Origin: JBKEAR01 sp047972425
GTDB lineage: Bacteria > Pseudomonadota > Alphaproteobacteria > JBKEAR01
Assembly: GCA_047972425.1 (NCBI GenBank)
Contig: JBKEAR010000026.1
Span: forward strand, 1 to 11,162
DNA length: 11,162 nucleotides
Direction: 5' to 3'
In this document: positions 7,557 to 11,162 of the stretch, one piece after another
Position numbering within the stretch: the stretch's first letter is position 1
Layout: every line of letters begins with the position of its first letter
The notes under the pieces: generated by a model
Told to the model about the DNA's origin: nothing
Seen by the model: only the letters and a program-made list of their open reading frames with translations
Database searches by the model: none
Translations under genes and position numbers: made by a program

Positions 7557-7994
7557 TTACATTTTTTCGCATTGTTGTTTTAGGGCTTGGTTCATGGCCT
7601 CAAAACCTTTAACTGTGCTTTTACCCACCATTTTTAAAATGGGCGTGGCGAATATGCCGCTAAATTTTTCGCTTTGGATAAACCGTGTTTGATTATCACT
7701 TATCTTCTCTAAAGCAAAGCTGTGTTTGCCCTCAAACACACAGGGGAAGAACATTTTACCATGCCAAATAAAAGATTCTCCTTGTGTGAGATGAATAATA
7801 ACTGGTTTCATTCCCATTGGTTTTTGACCTTCGGGCTTAATGGATACGCTAAATTTTTCACCCTTTTTAAGCTGCCCTTCACAAGAGACAATAAACGGAT
7901 TCCACTTTGGATAAGAATCGAAATCCGTCAAAATTTCCCAAACTTTATCCATCGGCTGGTTAATAATAATCTCGGTATAAATTTCTTTTTGCAT
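7557..7994 (-). CDS. SRPBCC (START-like, polyketide cyclase/AHSA1-type) domain protein
   Basis: This soluble protein of 145 residues is a single SRPBCC helix-grip fold, a hydrophobic-cavity scaffold that binds small molecules and sometimes catalyses. The N-terminal strand and helix contain PMDKVWEIL and the family signature DFDSYPKWNPF (24-34). Beta strands follow (FIWHGKMFFPCVFEGKHSFAL, in part), and the C-terminal helix is MVGKSTVKGFEAMNQALKQQ. The frame stays open upstream to a TTG at 8045 and an ATG at 8030, but ATG 7994 has AAGGGG (8003-8008) at 8 nt and starts right at the domain. The predicted promoter would also place the TTG at the transcript's first base. It is co-transcribed with the TSUP gene and diverges from tetR. 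The ligand is unknown. Confidence 0.88.
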   Translation of the reverse strand: MQKEIYTEIIINQPMDKVWEILTDFDSYPKWNPFIVSCEGQLKKGEKFSVSIKPEGQKPMGMKPVIIHLTQGESFIWHGKMFFPCVFEGKHSFALEKISDNQTRFIQSEKFSGIFATPILKMVGKSTVKGFEAMNQALKQQCEKM

Positions 7995-8053
7995 CTCAAG
8001 CACCCCTTTTTTTCGCTTATTTTTTACCATGAAATAACCAAGCAATCTATTAA

Positions 8054-8082
8054 ATTATATGGATTTACTTAAAAACTCAGAA
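8054..8082 (-). promoter_or_regulatory. Candidate promoter of the SRPBCC-TSUP operon
   Basis: On the minus strand a perfect TATAAT (8054-8059) is preceded at 17 bp by TTCTGA (8077-8082), a weak -35. The predicted start near 8047 leaves a leader of about 53 nt to the preferred ATG at 7994. It sits about 60 bp from the candidate TetR operator, within reach of control. Confidence 0.5.
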
Positions 8083-8141
8083 CACCCATTTTTATTCGGC
8101 ATTTATTGATACGCATATTTTTTTATTAAAAACTGAAATGC

Positions 8142-8158
8142 GTTACCAACTTGTTAAC
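8142..8158. promoter_or_regulatory. Candidate TetR-family operator in the divergent intergenic region
   Basis: GTTACCAACTTGTTAAC is a 17-bp imperfect palindrome: two 8-bp arms match at 7 of 8 positions around a central C. It lies between the divergent SRPBCC and tetR genes, where a local TetR-family repressor would be expected to bind. It also contains GTTAC and GTTAA 11 bp apart, so a response-regulator site is an alternative. A smaller inverted repeat AAAC-C-GTTT lies at 8188-8196. Confidence 0.4.
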
Positions 8159-8220
8159 CTTTTTCGGGCATGCTGAGGGAATAAAACAAACCGTTTAGTA
8201 TTCTCGAAGGAGTTATAAAC

Positions 8221-8790
8221 ATGCAGTCTGGAAGACGTGACCATTTGGTGCATATTGCCCGCAAACTATTTTATGAAAACGGATTTCATGCCGTAGGGAT
8301 TGATCGTATCTTAGCAGAATCCGGTGTTTCTAAAACCACACTTTACAAGCATTTTCACTCGAAAGATGCGCTTGTGGCCGCCGCACTTAAATCGTGGGCG
8401 GATTATTTAAAAGAACGCCTTGATCGTATTTTAATCGAGCGTGGGCAAATGCCTATCACTCGCCTTGAAAGCTTGTTTGTTTTGAATGCACGTATGTGTA
8501 AAGAAAAAGGCTTTAACGGCGATATGTTCATTAATGCCATGAGCGAATATAACGACAAGGACCATATTGTGCGCCAAACCGCCCAAGAGCTTAAAGAAAG
8601 CATGTGGGCTTGGATTTTTGAGGCCGTTAAAGAAGCCCGTGTGGCAGAACCTAAAATTGTAGCCCGCCAAATTGTTATTTTATACGAAGGTACAGTTTCA
8701 GCTTTACAAATTGCCCGCGATACTGCGGTTTCGGACTTTGCCCGTGGCCAAGTACGCTCGCTCATTGCATCGGCTAAAAAGATTGCTTAA
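8221..8790 (+). CDS. TetR/AcrR-family transcriptional regulator
   Basis: This 189-residue cytoplasmic protein has the TetR N-terminal DNA-binding domain: helix 1 HIARKLFYENGFHAVGIDRI, then the helix-turn-helix ILAESGVSKTTLYKHFHSKDAL (about 30-51). The rest is a helical ligand-binding and dimerisation domain (CKEKGFNGDMFINAMSEY, and ARQIVILYEGTVSALQIARD), normal in length. The start is ATG with GAAGGAG at 8206-8212, 8 nt upstream. It is the only plus-strand gene in the window and diverges from the SRPBCC-TSUP operon, so it most likely represses that operon and itself. The usual inducer would be a small molecule handled by those proteins. It is convergent with the znuA-like gene, with only 11 nt between stop codons. 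Confidence 0.93.
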   Translation: MQSGRRDHLVHIARKLFYENGFHAVGIDRILAESGVSKTTLYKHFHSKDALVAAALKSWADYLKERLDRILIERGQMPITRLESLFVLNARMCKEKGFNGDMFINAMSEYNDKDHIVRQTAQELKESMWAWIFEAVKEARVAEPKIVARQIVILYEGTVSALQIARDTAVSDFARGQVRSLIASAKKIA

Positions 8791-8801
8791 CTTTTAGAAT
8801 C

Positions 8802-9656
8802 TTAAGGCTGCAAATCGCTACAGGATTTTGCAGCCTTCATATATTCATCCCATATCCAATATAGGCTATTGCTGCCTTTAGGTGCTGTTCGGCCGGTTGG
8901 GTCTAATATAATTACATCAATATTCAAATTGTTTTTTGCCCCGGCAGCCACCCGCTGCGCCGTTTGGGGCTCGATAATCATGCATTTTACATCCCCTTCT
9001 CTCATTTGCTCTTGTACCTTTTTAAAATCATTGGGGCGGATTAACCCTTGGGGATTTTGGGTGAAAAATAAAGGGACATCAAAGCCAAAATAATTCTCTA
9101 AATATTGCCAACCATCATGGTAAACCACCCAACGGGGCTGAACCCCTATTGTGAGCGCCTGTTTATAATTGGCAATATAGTCTTCAAATTCGCTATATTC
9201 ATCATTATCAATCATTGTGGGATATTCTTGCTTTAACCACAAAATGACATCCTGCACCACTAAGGGCGAAAGCCAAAAATGCGGGTCATCAGTGGCATGG
9301 TTTTCTACCGCCGCGTGCTCATGGTCATCATGCCCTTCTATCCGAAGCGGCAAAATATGTTGGCTCAACCCGTTTAAAACAATAACCTTTTTATTCAATT
9401 GATTAGCCGCCTTTATTAAAGATGCATCAAAGGGTTCAATGGCTAATAAAACATCACTCTCATTCATCACAAGCTTATCTTTCGGCAATAGTTCCGTGTT
9501 ATGAGAATGACTATTTTGGGCAATGAGACTAAGTTCTAAATCATCGGTTTTCACCTGATTTAAAATATCGTAAATAGGGCGGCTCGATACCACCATTTTT
9601 GTTACCGCCGAAGCCGGAAAAATCCATAAACAAACCAATAAAAGCCAAAAGCGCAT
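8802..9656 (-). CDS. znuA: ZnuA-like periplasmic metal (probably zinc) binding protein
   Basis: This 284-residue protein belongs to the cluster A-I metal receptors (ZnuA/TroA/PsaA). A signal peptide covers about residues 1-17. Candidate metal ligands are His52 in SHSHNTELLPKD, His126 in DPHFWLSP, His180 in YHDGWQY, and an acidic residue late in the protein (Asp252 in ILDPTG). A short charged His-rich loop, HDDHEH (109-114), lies before DPHFW, which is typical of zinc rather than manganese receptors. Cys225 and Cys279 match in position the disulfide pair of E. coli ZnuA. The start is ATG with GGTGA 6 nt upstream. No ZnuB or ZnuC gene lies beside it, so it is an orphan within this window. A promoter overlapping the preceding terminator probably drives it. 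Family call is firm; zinc as ligand is likely. Confidence 0.9.
   Translation of the reverse strand: MRFWLLLVCLWIFPASAVTKMVVSSRPIYDILNQVKTDDLELSLIAQNSHSHNTELLPKDKLVMNESDVLLAIEPFDASLIKAANQLNKKVIVLNGLSQHILPLRIEGHDDHEHAAVENHATDDPHFWLSPLVVQDVILWLKQEYPTMIDNDEYSEFEDYIANYKQALTIGVQPRWVVYHDGWQYLENYFGFDVPLFFTQNPQGLIRPNDFKKVQEQMREGDVKCMIIEPQTAQRVAAGAKNNLNIDVIILDPTGRTAPKGSNSLYWIWDEYMKAAKSCSDLQP
8804..8837. terminator. 11-bp hairpin at the convergent tetR / znuA ends
   Basis: AAGGCTGCAAA (8804-8814) and TTTGCAGCCTT (8827-8837) form a perfect 11-bp inverted repeat with a 12-nt loop. It overlaps the last 11 codons of the znuA-like gene, including its stop codon, and starts 13 nt after the tetR stop. Neither strand has a long U run after the stem, so it may stop transcription only weakly or mark mRNA 3' ends for both genes. 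Confidence 0.55.
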
Positions 9657-9679
9657 CTATTATCACCATCAATTTTAAT

Positions 9680-9710
9680 AAAAAAGAGCCCTACAGATAT
9701 AGGACTCTTT
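9680..9710 (-). terminator. Intrinsic terminator of the secreted-protein gene
   Basis: On the minus strand AAAGAGTCCTA (9700-9710) pairs with TAGGGCTCTTT (9683-9693) with one G-U pair and a 6-nt loop, followed by a T run (9680-9685). It begins 45 nt after the stop codon of the Met/Gln-rich protein gene and lies 23 nt before the znuA-like ATG. Confidence 0.85.
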
Positions 9711-9724
9711 GGTTAAATAGTCAA
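9696..9724 (-). promoter_or_regulatory. Candidate znuA promoter overlapping the upstream terminator
   Basis: On the minus strand TTGACT (9719-9724) and TATATC (9696-9701) are exactly 17 bp apart. The -10 lies inside the terminator hairpin of the preceding gene, and the predicted start (near 9689) is within its 3' arm. RNA from this promoter would carry only that arm and so could not fold the terminator. No clear Zur-type palindrome was seen. Confidence 0.5.
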
Positions 9725-9755
9725 AGATTATGGTTAATCTTGGATTATTTTGGCC

Positions 9756-10484
9756 TTATTGTTTTGGTGCTTGGTTTTGTGGCTGACCTTGTTGCATCAT
9801 GCCTTGGCCTTGTCCATTACCGGGGCCCATACCTTGGCATGGCATATTGCCTTGACCCTGACCCATCATGCCTTGGCCTTTCATGCCCATTTTGCCACCT
9901 TGACCACGGTTTTTACCATGATGATAACCATGGCCATTGTCACCTTTACCACGACCCATCATTTGGCCCTTCATACCGCCATTATTCATGCCCATCATTT
10001 GATGAAAAGCATCAAAAGGTTGGGCGGGGTCGATATCAAATTCGTTCACTAAAGAGCCATCTTGAGTAACGATAGTTGCTTTAATTTTACCATCAACCTC
10101 GGTAATTTCACCCAGTTTTAAATTCGGGTTACCGCGCATAGCCAGCTTACCTTCTAAAATCTCTTTGGTGCGCTCTACGGTTAAAGGCGTATCGCTATTC
10201 ATCATGCCACGGCCTTGGCCACGTTGAGTGGGGTCGATAATTTTTTCTTCGACTAAAGAACCATCTTGGGTAACAATGCGCACAGTAAATTTACCATCGG
10301 CTTCGGTTACCGAATCTAATTTCAGATTAGGATTACCTACTAATCTTTGCTCCACACGGGCAGTGATTGTTTCAACGGTTGGGGTAATATTTGCACCCAT
10401 TTTATTTTGGTTTGGTGCAGCAAATGCCGAAGCTGAAGAAAGAACTGCAATTGAAGCCACTGTTGACCATAATAATTTTTTCAT
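9756..10484 (-). CDS. Secreted protein with two PepSY-like repeats and a Met/His/Gly/Gln-rich tail
   Basis: No gene name is recognised. The 242-residue product has a Sec signal peptide (1-22, cleavage after AFA), so it is periplasmic or secreted. Two tandem copies of one domain follow, at about residues 39-86 and 105-155. Both contain GNPNLKL, then E-x-DGK, then IVTQDGSLV and an IDP ending. The fold resembles small PepSY-type domains, a guess from pattern only. From about residue 160 to the end the protein is nearly all Gly, Gln, Met, Asn, Lys and His, with 14 Met (pairs such as MMG and QGMM), 4 His and a single Cys216. Such tails occur in periplasmic copper or nickel binding proteins, which is inference. 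The start is ATG with AAGGA about 10 nt upstream. A GTTAC double repeat upstream suggests control by the two-component system. Confidence 0.88.
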   Translation of the reverse strand: MKKLLWSTVASIAVLSSASAFAAPNQNKMGANITPTVETITARVEQRLVGNPNLKLDSVTEADGKFTVRIVTQDGSLVEEKIIDPTQRGQGRGMMNSDTPLTVERTKEILEGKLAMRGNPNLKLGEITEVDGKIKATIVTQDGSLVNEFDIDPAQPFDAFHQMMGMNNGGMKGQMMGRGKGDNGHGYHHGKNRGQGGKMGMKGQGMMGQGQGNMPCQGMGPGNGQGQGMMQQGQPQNQAPKQ

Positions 10485-10513
10485 AATTTTATTTCCTTTA
10501 TGTAATTTATGTT

Positions 10514-10529
10514 ATTGATCACTATCAAT
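10514..10529. promoter_or_regulatory. 16-bp inverted repeat in the leader of the secreted-protein gene
   Basis: ATTGAT-CACT-ATCAAT has perfect 6-bp arms around a 4-bp spacer and lies 30 nt before the start codon. It could be an operator or a small hairpin near the ribosome binding site. No regulator can be assigned. Confidence 0.4.
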
Positions 10530-10585
10530 ATGATTACAATTTAGTTGATATTTGTATCTGCAATATTACCGCAACAACAAAAAAT

Positions 10586-10600
10586 GTAACATTTTGTAAC
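10586..10600 (-). promoter_or_regulatory. Double GTTAC direct repeat upstream of the secreted-protein gene
   Basis: On the minus strand GTTACAAAATGTTAC places two GTTAC half-sites exactly 10 bp apart, followed by a T-rich stretch, about 100-116 nt before the start codon. Spacing, orientation and T-rich context match the triple array upstream of the response-regulator gene. A convincing -10/-35 pair was not resolved downstream. Confidence 0.55.
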
Positions 10601-10698
10601 CCCAAGGAAACACTAACTTCGTCTGTTTGAATTTTAGTAGCTATTATCATGCGTTGCATACCTACCGAATACTTAGCTTGAGCGAATAATCCTTATTA

Positions 10699-10742
10699 TA
10701 GGTAATACTACTTAAAATGATAATAAATTTTAGTATTACCTA
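10699..10742. repeat. 44-bp inverted repeat with perfect 11-bp arms
   Basis: TAGGTAATACT (10699-10709) and AGTATTACCTA (10732-10742) are perfect inverted copies. An inner AAAAT/ATTTT pair extends the stem after a 4-nt bulge. No U run follows on either strand, so it is not a clear terminator. It may be a small palindromic element or a remnant of insertion-sequence ends. Confidence 0.6.
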
Positions 10743-10862
10743 ATGCTTTGAGGTTGCCCACAGCGTAGCTGTGTGCGGGGATTATTAAGAGGTTGCAAAC
10801 CCCTTAGCATCAAATTATTACTGATGTTTATATAATCATTTTATTATGTATAGACTATATTG

Positions 10863-10934
10863 GTCATTCCGGATTTAATCCGGAATCTAGCGGCTCAAAC
10901 CTTGTATTCAGACTCCTGCTTACGCAGGAGTGAC
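10863..10934. repeat. REP-like 72-bp element of two hairpins with inverted ends
   Basis: The ends GTCATTCC and GGAGTGAC are inverted copies (7 of 8). Inside are a 21-bp perfect palindrome (10866-10886, 10-bp arms around a central T) and ACTCCTGC-TTAC-GCAGGAGT (10912-10931). Paired hairpins with GTCATTCC-type ends are the usual look of dispersed extragenic palindromic repeats in proteobacteria. Only one copy is in this window, so the repeat status rests on form. Confidence 0.6.
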
Positions 10935-10988
10935 GATAGAGAGAGCCCGAGTGTTGATGGTTAGCCTAGAGAAAGCCATTGCTTTCCC

Positions 10989-11042
10989 CTGTCTTATCGG
11001 AGACAAGCCAATTATTAAGTAGGGCTGCTTATATTAAGACAG
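10989..11042. repeat. 54-bp inverted repeat downstream of the toxin gene
   Basis: CTGTCTTA (10989-10996) and TAAGACAG (11035-11042) are perfect inverted 8-bp arms. A nested AGCC/GGCT pair lies inside. It begins 14 nt after the toxin stop codon on the minus strand, so it may form a 3'-end structure of that transcript. No U run follows. Confidence 0.4.
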
Positions 11043-11056
11043 ATATATTGATTACA

Positions 11057-11162
11057 TTATCCATAATGATAACGGCATTGTAATATCACTATTTTATCAT
11101 CAAGGACGGAATAGACAAGGCGATGCTCAATATCTATTCTTCGAGACCAACAGCCTTGATAA
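11057..11162 (-). CDS. yoeB: YoeB/Txe-family toxin, C-terminal fragment (rest outside window)
   Basis: The last 34 codons of a minus-strand gene read in from the right edge and stop at TAA 11057-11059. The product contains CWSRRIDIEHRLVYSVLDD followed by CRYHYG, the conserved C-terminus of the YoeB/Txe toxins of type II YefM-YoeB modules. These RelE-fold enzymes act at the ribosome and cleave mRNA. The catalytic Arg in WSRRI and the final His-Tyr pair known from E. coli YoeB are present, so the visible part looks intact. One extra Gly follows the usual terminal Tyr. The antitoxin normally precedes the toxin and would lie beyond the right edge. The fragment shares no operon with other genes here, and lies beside a repeat-rich stretch. 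Confidence 0.85.
   Translation of the reverse strand, partial: YQGCWSRRIDIEHRLVYSVLDDKIVILQCRYHYG

Larger units (their letters stand above)
10601..11056. other. Intergenic region rich in palindromes, no gene recognised
   Basis: No reading frame here has a credible start, length or ribosome site. The stretch instead holds three inverted-repeat elements (listed separately), a short CACAGC-GTA-GCTGTG hairpin (10759-10773), a GAAAGC-CATT-GCTTTC hairpin (10971-10986), and two copies of GAGGTTGC. The density of dyads next to a toxin gene suggests a landing zone for repeats or a degraded mobile region. Confidence 0.5.

Noticed and set aside
7101..7583. Plus-strand open frame of 160 codons
   Set aside because: It lies antisense to the TSUP permease gene, whose product has clear family motifs; the plus-strand product has no recognisable domain and a composition typical of an antisense frame.
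7995..8045. Longer SRPBCC protein starting at TTG 8045 or ATG 8030
   Set aside because: The extra residues are basic and outside the domain, neither start has a good Shine-Dalgarno site, and the predicted transcript begins at about 8047.
8188..8196. AAAC-C-GTTT as the main TetR operator
   Set aside because: The arms are only 4 bp; the 17-bp palindrome at 8142-8158 is a better candidate.
8403..8765. Minus-strand frame antisense to tetR
   Set aside because: The plus-strand product is a clear TetR protein with a good ribosome binding site; the antisense product shows no domain.
9599..10069. Plus-strand open frame of 156 codons
   Set aside because: It is antisense to the secreted-protein tail and the znuA start and crosses a terminator; its Cys/Leu/His-rich product mirrors the opposite-strand repeats.
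10743..10800. Two copies of GAGGTTGC and a small hairpin taken as a possible small RNA
   Set aside because: No promoter or terminator frames it and the repeats are 8 bp only.

Overview
The window looks like chromosome from a low-GC (about 40% by eye) alphaproteobacterium. The best taxonomic clue is an RpoH heat-shock sigma factor with the RpoH box QKKLFFSLR. OmpR/EnvZ-type signalling, TSUP and ZnuA-type proteins are compatible with this. The family cannot be fixed from the sequence. Nearly all genes lie on the minus strand, so the window reads right to left; only a TetR-family gene is on the plus strand.

Layout, left to right. (1) 1-3001: a minus-strand sugar ABC importer operon (binding protein, double-NBD ATPase, permease), with the permease cut by the window edge. 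(2) 3002-3364: AT-rich gap holding the rpoH terminator and probably the importer promoter. (3) 3365-6669: response regulator, histidine kinase and rpoH in one direction. The kinase follows the regulator by 3 nt, and rpoH has its own sigma-70-like promoter whose -35 overlaps the kinase stop codon. (4) 6767-7994: a TSUP/TauE-type permease gene behind an SRPBCC (START-like) gene, diverging from a TetR regulator at 8221-8790, with a candidate palindromic operator between them. (5) 8802-9656: a ZnuA-like metal-binding protein without visible ABC partners, convergent with tetR. (6) 9756-10484: a secreted two-repeat protein with a Met/His/Gly/Gln-rich tail. (7) 10485-11056: no convincing gene, several palindromic repeats. 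(8) 11057-11162: the last 34 codons of a YoeB/Txe-family toxin, cut by the window edge.

The most interesting link is cis-regulatory. Three GTTAC repeats in exact 10-bp register lie just upstream of the response-regulator gene, and two in the same register and orientation lie upstream of the secreted protein gene. The kinase also carries a periplasmic Gln/Gly/Asn-rich, Met/His-containing insert that resembles the tail of the secreted protein in composition. The working hypothesis is an envelope or metal-stress two-component system that activates itself and a secreted effector or accessory protein. This is inference; no CRISPR array, rRNA, tRNA or complete insertion sequence was seen.
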